Positions 44,201 to 53,299 of a DNA stretch of 64,000 nt are shown here, one piece after another. Origin of the DNA: Paenibacillus sp. JJ-223 (GTDB lineage: Bacteria; Bacillota; Bacilli; Paenibacillales; Paenibacillaceae). Positions within the stretch are counted from its first letter, which is position 1; each line of letters begins with the position of its first letter. Location: NCBI RefSeq assembly GCF_927798175.1, contig NZ_CAKMMP010000002.1, positions 248,001-312,000 of the forward strand, written 5' to 3'. Both the position numbers and the translations under genes were made by a program. Under the pieces are notes generated by a model. It did not search any database. It was not told the DNA's origin and saw nothing but the letters and a program-made list of their open reading frames with translations.

Positions 44201-45199
44201 CTAGTTCAGCCATTGCGAGAAAAACGCCTGATACCCCTCTTTCATGATCGTGCGCGAGAACGCGCCGAACGCATACTCCCGGTTATCCTCCGATACCTTG
44301 CGCGGCGAGGCTGCCGCCATATTGACCAGCTCGAACCAATTGGCTTCGTTGCCTGCAAAGGCATGCGGGCCGCGAATGTGGCCGTAGCAGGCGTGCTCCG
44401 GTTTCACAACCAGCTTGCCCATGGCCATCGCTTCGGTCAGCGGCATCGCGAACGTATCGAAGGTCGAGCAGCTCCAATATACCTTGGCCGTGTTCATCAG
44501 GGTGAACACCTCGGCCTGCGTCAACGCAAACTTCAGCTTCACGTTGAGCGGAATGTCATACTTTTTCATGCTCTCCTCATAACGGCGGCCGCCGAATACC
44601 ATGTATACGTCCTTGTCCGGGTTCTGCCGGGCATAGTCCAATACGAGGTCGGGGCGCCGGTTGGCCTCGTCGCGGCCGATCCAGAGCACCCGGTTATGGA
44701 CGACCTGATCCGGGTCGTAATGCCGGCGTGCAAGCTCTTCGTCGAAGCCGATCGGAATGACGTTGACGTCATGTACGCCGAATTGGCGATCCAGCTCTCT
44801 TTTTAGAAAATCGGTCTGCACAATCGCCTTGTCCACCATCGTGTAAAATGGTTTCATCATTTCGTATCCGGTCAGCGCCGGGTCGGGGAAACTGTGCGGG
44901 AACAGCACGCTTTTGGGCAAAAACATGTTCAGGAAGGTAAAACCGGACACGGTATAAATGACATGCTCGATATGTTGACTGTAAATTTGGTCGAGCACGA
45001 TGTCATAGTTCACCAAGTCGCCCTTCTCATGCTCATAGCCCGGAAGCCAGTCGTATCCGCTCACATGCCGCTCCGGCGAAATGAAGACGATCTCCACGCC
45101 CAGCTCCTGTCCGATCTGTTTCAGCCGCTCTGCAAACACGCGCGGGCCCTGTGCCTCCGCGAATTGGATTTTACGCATGATCAGTCCTACTTTATGCAT
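44201..45199 (-). CDS. Glycosyltransferase family protein (GT4/GT1 type)
   Basis: The 332 residues have a Rossmann-like N-terminal half and a C-terminal half with VLWIGRDEANRRPDLVLDYA near residue 167 and the nucleotide-sugar site segment TFDTFAMPLTEAMAMGKLVV near 250, typical of GT-B retaining glycosyltransferases. It is cytoplasmic. GGAGG lies about 7 bases before the ATG. The gene follows an aminoglycoside-phosphotransferase-fold gene by 12 bases, so they are probably cotranscribed. In endospore formers such pairs occur in spore-coat or surface glycan loci, but that is inference here. Confidence 0.75.
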   Translation of the reverse strand: MHKVGLIMRKIQFAEAQGPRVFAERLKQIGQELGVEIVFISPERHVSGYDWLPGYEHEKGDLVNYDIVLDQIYSQHIEHVIYTVSGFTFLNMFLPKSVLFPHSFPDPALTGYEMMKPFYTMVDKAIVQTDFLKRELDRQFGVHDVNVIPIGFDEELARRHYDPDQVVHNRVLWIGRDEANRRPDLVLDYARQNPDKDVYMVFGGRRYEESMKKYDIPLNVKLKFALTQAEVFTLMNTAKVYWSCSTFDTFAMPLTEAMAMGKLVVKPEHACYGHIRGPHAFAGNEANWFELVNMAAASPRKVSEDNREYAFGAFSRTIMKEGYQAFFSQWLN

Positions 45200-45211
45200 A
45201 CCTCATCCTCC

Positions 45212-46231
45212 TCATTCTATTCCGCGTTCCGGACGTTCATGCGGGCCCGTAGTTTGGCCAAATAACGCTGCCGCACATTGGTTCAACGCTGCCGCCGTCT
45301 CCCGCCATTGATTCCGCAGCTGGTCCTCCGGCCAAACGCAGTGCTCCCGCCGCAAATCGCCTTCGATCAGCCTTAACATCCAAATGGAAAATACGAAGGC
45401 ATACGCATGATACCACTGTACGAAAGAAGACCGCTTCACCCGCTCTGCCCGCTCGCCATGCCGCTCACGTCCATCCAGATACGCTTCCAGCACACGCTCC
45501 CGCAGTTCGGGCGACACCCTGCGCGGAAAAAGCGGATGCGACAAGTCGATCAGATGGTAGACGTCCCATAACGGGTTGTTCAGATGGGCATGCTCCCAGT
45601 CGATGATGACGGTCCGCCCCTCTGAAGCGGCAATGTTGCCTGGATGAAGGTCGCCATGGCAAAGGACGGGCGATAATGCTGCCGATGACAAACGAATCCA
45701 GACCGGGATGCGTTTCCATTGATCCACAGTCAGGTGAATGCCCAGATTCGCCAGCATCTCGTTAACCGTTTGCCCTAGCTCCAACAACTCGTCCAGCATG
45801 CGATCCATTGGAGGCTTATGTCCATGGCGCGGAAGCCCGGCCCACTGCGCTGCAGGCAGCGAATGCCATCGGGCTATCTGCGCCGCAGCCGCAATCATTG
45901 TCTCCTCGCTGGAGTCATGCACCAGCCTGCCCAAGTCTTCATAGACGATCCAGCTTCGTTCAGGTGCGGTACCGGGCGAAGATGCCGCGATCAAGCGCGG
46001 GTAGATCGGCGGCAACGCGGGCAGCACATGCTCGGCCACCCACTGCTCTTTCCCATATTGGTCAGGATGGGTCAACGGTTTGAAAATATAACTGCATCCA
46101 TCCGCACCGATGAACCGTTCGACGCATCGTCCGTTCCATCCCTGGTACAGCGTTTCCCGGCCCTTGACATGCCGCTCGTCCAGCTCCCCTTCGGTTGTAA
46201 CCCATTGCTTCACTCGCAAATGTTCGTTCAT
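45212..46231 (-). CDS. Aminoglycoside phosphotransferase (APH)-fold kinase
   Basis: This 339-residue soluble kinase-like protein carries the APH catalytic loop LCHGDLHPGNI (residues about 190-200) and the metal-binding IIDWEHAHLNNPLWDVY segment near 215. Family members phosphorylate small molecules such as choline, homoserine or sugars; only some act on antibiotics. ATG 46231 has AAGGTG 6-7 bases upstream. The gene heads a two-gene unit with the glycosyltransferase, so a sugar or spore-coat role (CotS-like) is conceivable. Confidence 0.8.
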   Translation of the reverse strand: MNEHLRVKQWVTTEGELDERHVKGRETLYQGWNGRCVERFIGADGCSYIFKPLTHPDQYGKEQWVAEHVLPALPPIYPRLIAASSPGTAPERSWIVYEDLGRLVHDSSEETMIAAAAQIARWHSLPAAQWAGLPRHGHKPPMDRMLDELLELGQTVNEMLANLGIHLTVDQWKRIPVWIRLSSAALSPVLCHGDLHPGNIAASEGRTVIIDWEHAHLNNPLWDVYHLIDLSHPLFPRRVSPELRERVLEAYLDGRERHGERAERVKRSSFVQWYHAYAFVFSIWMLRLIEGDLRREHCVWPEDQLRNQWRETAAALNQCAAALFGQTTGPHERPERGIE

Positions 46232-46334
46232 CCGACACACCTTCCGTTCATATTCCGATCTGTCCTGCCATAGTTGTAATCATCATACTTTGAGCGCCTA
46301 CCTGTCTGCAAGAATAAGCCAACCATCTTAACCC

Positions 46335-46363
46335 TTGCATTTTGGTTAGCGATCACTTACTAT
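46335..46363 (+). promoter_or_regulatory. Promoter of tetR-family gene, giving a leaderless mRNA
   Basis: TTGCAT (46335-46340) and TACTAT (46358-46363) are 17 bases apart. The expected transcription start, 6-7 bases after the -10, falls on the A of the start codon at 46370. Confidence 0.5.
46346..46363. promoter_or_regulatory. Candidate TetR operator overlapping its own -10 box
   Basis: TTAGCGATCACTTACTAT matches 12 of 18 positions of the palindrome at 47011-47028 and shares its preceding GG. It overlaps the -10, consistent with autorepression. Confidence 0.45.
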
Positions 46364-46369
46364 ACAACC

Positions 46370-46963
46370 ATGACAAACAAACCTCATGCTGACAGCAAAA
46401 AGAAAGATATTCTGAGAGCGGCTATGCGGCTCTTTGCGACCAAAGGCGTTGACGGCATTTCCGTCAAAGAGATCGGAGACGCTGCCGGGGTGACCGACGC
46501 GGCGATCTATAAACATTTCAAAAACAAGGATGCCGTCGCGCTCGAAGCGTTCACTCAATATTGCGCTGAATATACCGCCTTGATTGACGGATATGTCCGG
46601 CAGGAAGGGCCGGTTATGATGCGTTTCACCCAACTCATCACCGACGTGCTGCGTCTTCACGATGAAGACCCTTACGGGTTGCTGCTGATATCCCAGAACC
46701 ACGAAATCTTTGCCGACATGGGCAGCAGCGACGATTACCGCCAGCCGCTCGACGCGCTCGCCGATTTGATCGAAGCAGGTGTGCAGACCGGCGAGTTGCC
46801 GGAGCAGAACGCAAGGTTCACCGCCGTGCTCTTGATCGGTGCCGTAACCAGCATGGCTACGGCCAGCATGCAAGGCGAGCTGCCCCAGCAGCTTGCCCCA
46901 TACGCAGCTGAAGCGGCGCAGCGATTGGGAGCCATGCTGACGGCCCAACCGAATTTCGGATGA
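46370..46963 (+). CDS. TetR family transcriptional regulator
   Basis: This 197-residue repressor has an N-terminal helix-turn-helix (ILRAAMRLFATKGVDGISVKE, then AGVTDAAIYKHFKNKDA, residues 15-60) and an alpha-helical ligand-binding C-terminus. There is no Shine-Dalgarno; the best promoter predicts a transcript starting at the ATG. It is followed 91 bases later, same strand, by a flavodoxin-fold reductase gene preceded by a matching palindrome, so it probably represses itself and that gene. The ligand is unknown, possibly a quinone or electrophile. Confidence 0.9.
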   Translation: MTNKPHADSKKKDILRAAMRLFATKGVDGISVKEIGDAAGVTDAAIYKHFKNKDAVALEAFTQYCAEYTALIDGYVRQEGPVMMRFTQLITDVLRLHDEDPYGLLLISQNHEIFADMGSSDDYRQPLDALADLIEAGVQTGELPEQNARFTAVLLIGAVTSMATASMQGELPQQLAPYAAEAAQRLGAMLTAQPNFG

Positions 46964-47010
46964 TAACCAAAAGAACAGGTCATTCATGGCCTTTTCTTAT
47001 GCCTATAAGG

Positions 47011-47028
47011 TTAGTAAACATTAACTAA
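47011..47028. promoter_or_regulatory. Candidate TetR operator upstream of quinone reductase
   Basis: TTAGTAAACATTAACTAA has inverted TTAGT/ACTAA arms eight bases apart and is 26 bases before the reductase start, so binding would block it. Confidence 0.55.
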
Positions 47029-47054
47029 AATAATGGAACGGGAAGTGTTTGCCC

Positions 47055-47633
47055 ATGAAAAACGTATTGATCATCGAGTCCAACCCGGTCACGAACAGTT
47101 TTAACGGCACGCTGGCGGAAGCCTATCGCAAAGGCGCCTTGGCAGCCGGGGCCGACGTGCGCGTCATTCATCTCAACGAAATGCGGTTTGACCCCAACCT
47201 TTCGGGAGGTTACCGTGACAAAATGCCGCTTGAACCCGATCTCCTGGAAGCGCAGGAGCTCATCAAGTGGGCAGAACACATCGTGTTTGTCTATCCGATC
47301 TGGTGGGGAGGTCCGCCCGCGCTGCTGAAAGGGTTTCTGGACCGGATATTGCAGCCGGGATTCGGCTTCAAATATAAAAAGGGGAGCCCCTTGCCCGAAC
47401 AGCTGCTTAAAGGCCGCACGGCCCGCCTGATTACAACGATGGACGGACCGCACTGGTACTTCAAGTTCATCCAAGGCCAGCCGGGCCACAACATGATGAA
47501 AAACTCCATTCTCCGCTTCTGCGGCATCAAACCGATCGGCATCACCGCGGTGGGCCAAGTGGGCAAGCTCTCGGCGGAACGCCGGCATTCCTGGGCCGGG
47601 AAAATAGAACGGCTCGGGCAGCGGCTGAGGTAG
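47055..47633 (+). CDS. NAD(P)H-dependent oxidoreductase, flavodoxin-like fold
   Basis: The 192 residues match the NAD(P)H quinone reductase/MdaB-KefF family (Flavodoxin_2 fold): KNVLIIESNPVTNSFNGTLA at the start binds FMN or FAD phosphate, FVYPIWWGGPPALLKGFLDR near residue 80, and TTMDGPHWYF near 130. It reduces quinones or similar electrophiles in the cytoplasm. ATG 47055 is chosen with GGGAAG 9-10 bases upstream; the TTG two codons before is too close to it. It is likely under control of the upstream TetR protein. Confidence 0.87.
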   Translation: MKNVLIIESNPVTNSFNGTLAEAYRKGALAAGADVRVIHLNEMRFDPNLSGGYRDKMPLEPDLLEAQELIKWAEHIVFVYPIWWGGPPALLKGFLDRILQPGFGFKYKKGSPLPEQLLKGRTARLITTMDGPHWYFKFIQGQPGHNMMKNSILRFCGIKPIGITAVGQVGKLSAERRHSWAGKIERLGQRLR

Positions 47634-47693
47634 CCTCTCCGGCTCCGCCGCCGTGTTTTATTTTCATCCAGACGGACGGCATTCGCCCCACGC

Positions 47694-47723
47694 AAAAAAT
47701 GCGGCCCCACAAAGGCCGCATTT
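47694..47723. terminator. Bidirectional terminator between convergent genes
   Basis: AAATGCGGCC and GGCCGCATTT form a 10-bp perfect stem; the minus strand continues in a T6 run, so it mainly ends the mannan-operon transcript. Confidence 0.85.
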
Positions 47724-47751
47724 CTCATTTTAGTTTGGCATGCGCTATCTT

Positions 47752-48711
47752 CTATAACTGAAGGAAAGCTTTTAGCGTCCGGTCGGATAGTCCAGGCAAG
47801 TATTCGTGCCCGTATTCGGGATACACCAGCAGCTCTTTCTCCGCAGCTATGCGGTTGTACGCCGCAAACTGGGTGGATGGCGGACAGACCGGATCGGCCA
47901 GCCCCGTGACGAACAGCACCTTTGCGCGAATACGGTCGGCCAGATTGGATATGTCGATGTACCCCAGCCTGCGAAACACCTCTCCCTCCCGCAGATGGTT
48001 CGGGTCGAACCAGCGGAAATAGTAGACGAGCTCCTCATAGGCTGATGTGGATGCCCCCAGCTCCCAGGCGCGCTTGTAGTCGGAGAGAAAGGGATAGACG
48101 GACACCGCCAGCTTCACGCGCGGTTCCAGTGCGGCACAGGCCGCGGCCAGCGCCCCTCCCTGCGAGCATCCGTATACGCCCACGCGGTCTTCATCCACGC
48201 CAGGCATCGCCATCAGAATGCGCACCGTCTGTACGGTATCGAGGAAAACCTGGCGGTAGTAGAGCTTATCCGGGTCCGGATCGTCCAGGCCGCGAATGAT
48301 CTGCCCGCGAATGGTCGTCCCCTTCACGGACTGGTTATCCTCCGACAGGCCGCCCTGCCCCCGGCAATCGAGCGCCAAAACGGTCATGCCGTGGGCCGCA
48401 TACGCGACCTTGTCGAACCAGTCGCCGCTGTCGCACGAGTATCCGTGAAACATCGCCATCGCTGGCCCTTGGTCAGCGGACGATCGGATCGGACGTGCCA
48501 GCTTGGCATGTACCCTTGCACCTCCCACCCCCGTAAAGTAGAGGTGGAAACATTCGGCCACCGGCGATTGGAATGATGCCGGCACCAGTTCATAGTCCAG
48601 CGGCTGGCGCTCCAGCTCCGCAAGCGCCCGTTCCCAATATACTTCGAAATCGTCCGGCTTCGGACTGCTTCCGCTGTAGGCTTTTAGTTGTTCCAAAGGC
48701 ATATCGCCCAT
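47752..48711 (-). CDS. Acetylxylan esterase / cephalosporin-C deacetylase family (AXE1)
   Basis: This cytoplasmic 319-residue alpha/beta hydrolase removes acetyl groups from short sugars. The nucleophile is the Ser in GCSQGGALA (near residue 178), and the acid and histidine are in GLADPVCPP and EYGHEYLPG near 265 and 300. Start 48711 follows GAAGGGGTGA; a longer frame begins in front of the RBS. It is the last gene of the minus-strand operon for mannooligosaccharide uptake. I infer that it deacetylates imported acetylated oligosaccharides. Confidence 0.87.
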   Translation of the reverse strand: MGDMPLEQLKAYSGSSPKPDDFEVYWERALAELERQPLDYELVPASFQSPVAECFHLYFTGVGGARVHAKLARPIRSSADQGPAMAMFHGYSCDSGDWFDKVAYAAHGMTVLALDCRGQGGLSEDNQSVKGTTIRGQIIRGLDDPDPDKLYYRQVFLDTVQTVRILMAMPGVDEDRVGVYGCSQGGALAAACAALEPRVKLAVSVYPFLSDYKRAWELGASTSAYEELVYYFRWFDPNHLREGEVFRRLGYIDISNLADRIRAKVLFVTGLADPVCPPSTQFAAYNRIAAEKELLVYPEYGHEYLPGLSDRTLKAFLQL

Positions 48712-48793
48712 GCTGCTCACCCCTTCATGGTCAATCATCCCTGCCCGTCTGGAACGGGAGCAAGAATCTCTCCCCCCGCATCCGTTCGGGAAA

Positions 48794-49831
48794 TTACAGG
48801 CGTCCTTCCTCTGTATCCCCGGGAATCACTTCGTTGGTTTCGATCACGTAGTTCACGATCTCGCCGACCGTTGTATACGCAACGCCGACATACGTATCTG
48901 CAGCGCCATAATAGATCGCGATCCTGCCGGACTCCGCATCATGCAGCGTGGCGCACGGGAATACCACATTGTCCACAAAACCCTGCTCCTCATACCATTG
49001 CTCCGGGGTCAGCACAAAGTTGGCGGAACGGTACTTCACCTTCGACGGCTCATCCAGATCCAGGATGACGGCACCCATGCTGTACACGAAGCCGTTGCAT
49101 GTGCCGGTAACGCCGTGGTAGAACATCAGCCAGCCCTCCGACGTTTCGATCGGAGCAGGACCGCCCCCGATTTTGACCGATTGCCACCAGCCTTGGCCCC
49201 CCTTGCTCATCACATGGCGATGTTTCCCCCAATACACCAGATCCGGACTTTCACTGAGGAAAATGTCACCAAACGGCGTATGCCCGCTGTCGCTGGGCCT
49301 GGACAGCATGACATAGTTATCGTTGATTTTGCGCGGGAACAGCACGCCGTTGCGATTGAACGGCAGCATCGGATTTTCGAGCCGCACAAACGTTTTGAAA
49401 TCGTCCGTCCGGGCCAGTCCGAGAGCAGCGCCATAAAAGTCGGTGCACCAAATGATGTAGTAGGCGTCCTCAACCTTCACCAGCCGCGGGTCGTACGCAT
49501 AATTCGGCATGAAGGGCTCGCCTTGTTCGTCCACGAAGGCGATCCGTTCCTCCTCGATCGTCCAGCTCAACCCGTCTTCGCTTCTTCCCAGATGCAGGTG
49601 CGGACGGCCGTTGATTGTTTCGGCGCGGAACACGCCGATGAATTTGCCCTCGTATGGCACCACCGCGCTGTTGAAGACGCGGGCTACTCCCTTGGCCGGA
49701 TTGCGTGGAATGACCGGGTTGGCAGAATGACGCCACACCGGACCCTCGAAGCCCTCCGGTTTATCCTCCCACGGCATGTTGGACAAGGCCTCGCCGACGA
49801 TGCGAATTTCTTTCTTTTCGATGACAGTCAT
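48794..49831 (-). CDS. GH130 beta-1,4-mannooligosaccharide phosphorylase family
   Basis: The 345 residues match the GH130 five-bladed beta-propeller phosphorylases. Family members cleave terminal beta-mannosides with phosphate, releasing alpha-mannose-1-phosphate. The likely proton-donor Asp sits in YAYDPRLVK near residue 115, with VLFPRKINDNYVMLSRPSD and GGGPAPIETSEGWLMFYHGV downstream. Its shorter length suggests the subfamily acting on mannooligosaccharides, distinct from the longer GH130 at 54541. It is downstream of the permease by 40 bases in the importer operon. Confidence 0.87.
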   Translation of the reverse strand: MTVIEKKEIRIVGEALSNMPWEDKPEGFEGPVWRHSANPVIPRNPAKGVARVFNSAVVPYEGKFIGVFRAETINGRPHLHLGRSEDGLSWTIEEERIAFVDEQGEPFMPNYAYDPRLVKVEDAYYIIWCTDFYGAALGLARTDDFKTFVRLENPMLPFNRNGVLFPRKINDNYVMLSRPSDSGHTPFGDIFLSESPDLVYWGKHRHVMSKGGQGWWQSVKIGGGPAPIETSEGWLMFYHGVTGTCNGFVYSMGAVILDLDEPSKVKYRSANFVLTPEQWYEEQGFVDNVVFPCATLHDAESGRIAIYYGAADTYVGVAYTTVGEIVNYVIETNEVIPGDTEEGRL

Positions 49832-49871
49832 CGTATTGATCTCCCTTCATGTGAAATGATTATCGATCCGA

Positions 49872-50705
49872 CTATTTGACCGAACCTTGCGTGAAGCCGT
49901 TATAGATGTATTTCTGCAGCAGCAGGAAAATAATCATGGTAGGAATGATAGCGATCATGATGCCTGCGCTGATGACCTCCCATTGGGAGCCGAAAGGGCC
50001 CTTGAACTTGAAGAGAGCGGTCGAGATGACCTGCAAATCGGTTTTGGGCATGTACAGGAACGGCGTGTAGAAATCGTTATAGATGTTGACCCCTTTGACG
50101 ATAATGACGGTCACGATGGCCGGCTTGAGCAGCGGCAAAATGATTCTCCAGTAAATGGTGAAGTAGGACGCCCCGTCCAGCATCGCCGACTCGTCTAGCG
50201 CCGTGGAGATCGAACCCAGAAATTGCAGGAAAATATATACGGCAATAATGTCGGTGCCCAGATACATGACGATGGCCGCCCAGCGCGTATTGAACAGCTC
50301 CAGCGCATTGATAATCTGGAAGGTGGCGACTTGCGTCGTTACGCTCGGAATGAGCGTCGCCAGCAGAAAGGCGGTCAGCATCACCTTTTTGCCCCGAAAG
50401 TTAAAACGGTCCAGAATGTAGGCGATCATGGAACCGGTGAGCGTTGCTCCAATGATGGAGATGACCAGAATGATCAGCGTGTTTTTGAAACCTGTAAGCA
50501 TGTTGCCGTCCACGAACGCCTTCGTGTAATTCGCGAAGTTAAGCCAGTTCTCCGGCGGGGCCAGCGGGCTGCTCGTTGCGTATTCCCCGTTGGTTTTGAA
50601 GGAGGCGAACAGCACGACCACAATCGGAATCAAAGCGACCAATGCGGCGATGATGAGCGAGGCATACTTGAAAATGCCCGCGAGCGTATATTTGGCTTGT
50701 TGCAT
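49872..50705 (-). CDS. CUT1 ABC transporter permease, MalG-like (mannan locus)
   Basis: This 277-residue membrane permease has an EAA-like loop STALDESAMLDGASYFTIYW (about residues 168-186) in which the usual EAA reads DES. It begins 2 bases after the MalF-like stop. It pairs with that permease for oligosaccharide import; the neighbours suggest beta-1,4-mannooligosaccharides. Confidence 0.9.
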   Translation of the reverse strand: MQQAKYTLAGIFKYASLIIAALVALIPIVVVLFASFKTNGEYATSSPLAPPENWLNFANYTKAFVDGNMLTGFKNTLIILVISIIGATLTGSMIAYILDRFNFRGKKVMLTAFLLATLIPSVTTQVATFQIINALELFNTRWAAIVMYLGTDIIAVYIFLQFLGSISTALDESAMLDGASYFTIYWRIILPLLKPAIVTVIIVKGVNIYNDFYTPFLYMPKTDLQVISTALFKFKGPFGSQWEVISAGIMIAIIPTMIIFLLLQKYIYNGFTQGSVK

Positions 50706-50707
50706 GT

Positions 50708-51595
50708 TCAGTCCTCCCCTTTAATGGCGACGCGCTGGATCATCGTTACCACGATGACGATCAGCAGCAGCACGACCGCCATAGCCGAAGCCAGCCCCAG
50801 CTTGCCGTATTTGAAGGCCAGATGTACCGTCTGGATCACAAATGTCATGCTTCCGTTGGAGCCGTCAGTCATGATATATGGAATATCGAACGCGCTAATG
50901 GCGCCGCTGATGGCCAAAATCAGATTAAGCTGCAAAATCTTGACGATGCTCGGCAGGATGATATGCCGGAACTGCTGCCAGCGATTGGCTCCGTCAATAT
51001 CAGCCGCTTCGTACACATCTTTTTGAATGGAGGAGATCGCTCCAAGGAAAATAATGAAGTTGAAGCCCATATATCTCCAAACCGACGCACTCGCCAGCGA
51101 AACGTTGATGATGTTCGGATTTCCGAGCCACAGCTGCGTATATTGACCGAGGCCAAGTGCGTTCAGCAATGTATCCAGCGTGCCGTCCGGCTTGAAGAAA
51201 AACAGGAAGATGAATCCGATCGCCACCCCGTTCAGCAGGTACGGGAAAAAGAGCACGCCCTTGAACAAATTTTTGCCTCGCAAATTGAAGCTCAGAATGG
51301 TGGCAAAATATAGAGCCAGCCCCATCTGCACAAACGTAGCCACGAAATAATAGGCACTGACGATGAATACTTTGAAATACTCCGGATCACTGAAGATGCG
51401 CGCGTAATTTTCGAAGCCGACATAGTCCATGCGCTTGCTGTATCCGTTCCAATCGGTGAAGCTGTACTTGAACATGTTGAACACGGGCAAGTAGGCGAAG
51501 GTAAACAAAAGTGCCAACGGCACGATGGAAAAAAGGATAATAATCAGTTTGCGTTGAGCCGAATAGCCCCAATCGGAAACCTTCAAGTATTTCAT
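50708..51595 (-). CDS. CUT1 ABC transporter permease, MalF-like (mannan locus)
   Basis: This 295-residue membrane permease has the EAA loop KDVYEAADIDGANRWQQFRH (about residues 198-217). The ATG at 51595 is 10 bases from GGAGG; the GTG at 51604 is too close to it. It is separated from the binding-protein gene by 211 bases that hold a G/C-rich hairpin region, which may lower permease expression relative to the binding protein. Confidence 0.9.
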   Translation of the reverse strand: MKYLKVSDWGYSAQRKLIIILFSIVPLALLFTFAYLPVFNMFKYSFTDWNGYSKRMDYVGFENYARIFSDPEYFKVFIVSAYYFVATFVQMGLALYFATILSFNLRGKNLFKGVLFFPYLLNGVAIGFIFLFFFKPDGTLDTLLNALGLGQYTQLWLGNPNIINVSLASASVWRYMGFNFIIFLGAISSIQKDVYEAADIDGANRWQQFRHIILPSIVKILQLNLILAISGAISAFDIPYIMTDGSNGSMTFVIQTVHLAFKYGKLGLASAMAVVLLLIVIVVTMIQRVAIKGED

Positions 51596-51699
51596 GCTCT
51601 CCACACCTCCCAGCGGATATCTCCGCTATTTGCAAAAACGTCGATTGAACGGCGTTCGGGAACATGCCGCCCGCCGCACGACTCCTGATCCAGACTGAA

Positions 51700-51780
51700 A
51701 CGGCTTGCGATCCGGGTGTACGCTACCCGGCAAACGGAACCCGGCAGGCCCCGTTTCCCAGACAACTCCTTTTCTCTCTC
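51700..51780 (-). other. Intercistronic hairpin region between binding protein and permease
   Basis: The minus strand contains repeated GCCGGGT-type motifs and the arms AACGG/CCGTT. No T tail follows, so I read it as a stabilising or processing element rather than a full terminator. Confidence 0.35.
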
Positions 51781-51806
51781 ACCGGATCGCAACGCCGACG
51801 GATGAT

Positions 51807-53117
51807 TTACTTTGCGACTTCGGCACGCGCTTTGACCCACTTGTCGTTCAGGTCTTTCATGATATCGTCATAGGTTTCACTGCGATTGCCGATGGCGGCT
51901 TCGATGATGCGTTTCTTGAAGTCCGGCTGCCAAAGGCCGATTTCGCCTTCGTTGTCGATTTTGTCGATCAATCCTTCCTGCCCTTCCTTCGCCGGCGTCA
52001 GCGTCGAAAATTTCACGTCGCTGTATTGCTTCAGAATCGGAGGCAGTTCCGCGCTCTTGTCGGCGCTCATGCCGCCGCCCTGCTCGACGGCATAATTGGA
52101 TTTGGCCAGGAACCAGTCGATCCATGCCTTGGCGGCCGGTTTGTTCTCGCTGTTCACGTTCATGCCGATGTTGTAGTCCGCGGAGAGCGGCACGATGACC
52201 TCGCTTGCATTGGTCGGGAACGGCAGAAATCCGATGTCGTCCGGTTTGTCGGTAAGATCCTGAATCTGCGTGATGGCCCAAGAGCCAAGCGCCATCGTCG
52301 CGATTTTCCCATTCGCCAGATCCGCCTTGGAGCTCTCCCAATCGGTTGTTGTCGGATCTTTCTCGATCAGACCGTTCTTGGCGGCATCATACAGCACCTT
52401 GTACAGCTCGTAATGCGGCTGACCTGGCACGAAGTTATCGTCGGTGTTCGGCTGTTCTACATTCACGTAATCGATGCTGCCGGCCACGGTAGGCAAATCC
52501 GATTCCCATTGGGTCAATGCCCAGCCTGATGCATAGTTCGTATAGAGCGGGATCGCATCGGTGTTATTTTTGATGACTTGCAGAGCGGCCTGAAACTGCT
52601 CCGGCGTTTTCGGCAATTCGGCAATGCCCGCATCCTTGAAGACCTGTTTGTTATAAATGATGCCGGAGAACGTAATCACCGTCGGAATACCGTACACCTT
52701 GCCGTCCACCATGCGTTCTTCGATGGCGGTGTATTTGTCCTTCAGCTCGTCGTACGTGCCAAGCGGCTCGAAGAAATCAGGAATATCCGCAATCGGCACA
52801 CTGGTCGGAATCATAAGCACATCACCGTAATCCTTCGTGCTCATGCGAATCTTCACCTGACCCTCATAATCGGCCAATGCCTGAAAGTTGACCTTTACAT
52901 CCGGATACTCCTTGTTGAATTCTGCGGCGTACTCCTTGAATACGGTGTCCACGATATCCGTCCGCTGCGTCAATACCGTAATTTCGCCTTTGATGTCGGC
53001 CGGGTCCGTGCTGATTTCTTCGCCTGCCGAAGTCCCGCCTCCCGACGAACATGCTGCAAGCAATGAAGTAATGAGCAGCATGGTGAGCAGCAGCATCCAA
53101 CCTTTTGGTTTCTTCAT
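51807..53117 (-). CDS. Extracellular sugar-binding lipoprotein (mannan locus)
   Basis: This 436-residue lipoprotein has a signal peptide with lipobox SLLAAC near residue 22 and the cluster-B fold (GEITVLTQRTDIVDTVFKEY; FEPLGTYDELKDKYTAIEER; ANGKIATMALGSWAITQI). It captures the oligosaccharide for the two permeases. AAAGGGG lies upstream. It is the first gene of the minus-strand operon, divergent from the epimerase gene, with three LacI-type motifs between them. Confidence 0.9.
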   Translation of the reverse strand: MKKPKGWMLLLTMLLITSLLAACSSGGGTSAGEEISTDPADIKGEITVLTQRTDIVDTVFKEYAAEFNKEYPDVKVNFQALADYEGQVKIRMSTKDYGDVLMIPTSVPIADIPDFFEPLGTYDELKDKYTAIEERMVDGKVYGIPTVITFSGIIYNKQVFKDAGIAELPKTPEQFQAALQVIKNNTDAIPLYTNYASGWALTQWESDLPTVAGSIDYVNVEQPNTDDNFVPGQPHYELYKVLYDAAKNGLIEKDPTTTDWESSKADLANGKIATMALGSWAITQIQDLTDKPDDIGFLPFPTNASEVIVPLSADYNIGMNVNSENKPAAKAWIDWFLAKSNYAVEQGGGMSADKSAELPPILKQYSDVKFSTLTPAKEGQEGLIDKIDNEGEIGLWQPDFKKRIIEAAIGNRSETYDDIMKDLNDKWVKARAEVAK

Positions 53118-53149
53118 GAAGCTTCGACCCCTTTCGAGTTATAAATTAA

Positions 53150-53161
53150 GTTATCGTTTAG
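53150..53161. promoter_or_regulatory. LacI-like operator candidate 1
   Basis: GTTATCGTTTAG, with a central CG. It resembles the other two motifs in this region at 8 of 12 positions. Confidence 0.3.
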
Positions 53162-53182
53162 GTTACAAAATGAATTCTATAT

Positions 53183-53196
53183 TGGTAACGCTTACG
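53183..53196. promoter_or_regulatory. cre/LacI-type site in divergent promoter region
   Basis: On the minus strand CGTAAGCGTTACCA matches 13 of 14 positions of the cre consensus TGWAANCGNTNNCA. It could bind CcpA or the LacI protein encoded at 55913. Confidence 0.5.
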
Positions 53197-53287
53197 TGTC
53201 AATATAGAGAAACATTGCTTCTTTTCGATGGAATGCATAACGGCTCATTGACATCCAACCTTCTCCCCCATAATATTATAAACTAAG

Positions 53288-53299
53288 GTTACCGATTAC
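53288..53299. promoter_or_regulatory. LacI-like operator candidate 3
   Basis: GTTACCGATTAC matches 9 of 12 positions of GGTAACGCTTAC at 53184-53195 and has the same central CG. It lies upstream of the epimerase gene. Confidence 0.35.

Noticed and set aside
43821..44213. 130-codon frame overlapping the small membrane protein gene
   Set aside because: Out of phase with the 95-residue membrane protein, which has a strong RBS and hydrophobic helices.
45212..46231. Aminoglycoside resistance gene
   Set aside because: The APH fold is shared by many metabolic kinases, and nothing here suggests an antibiotic substrate.
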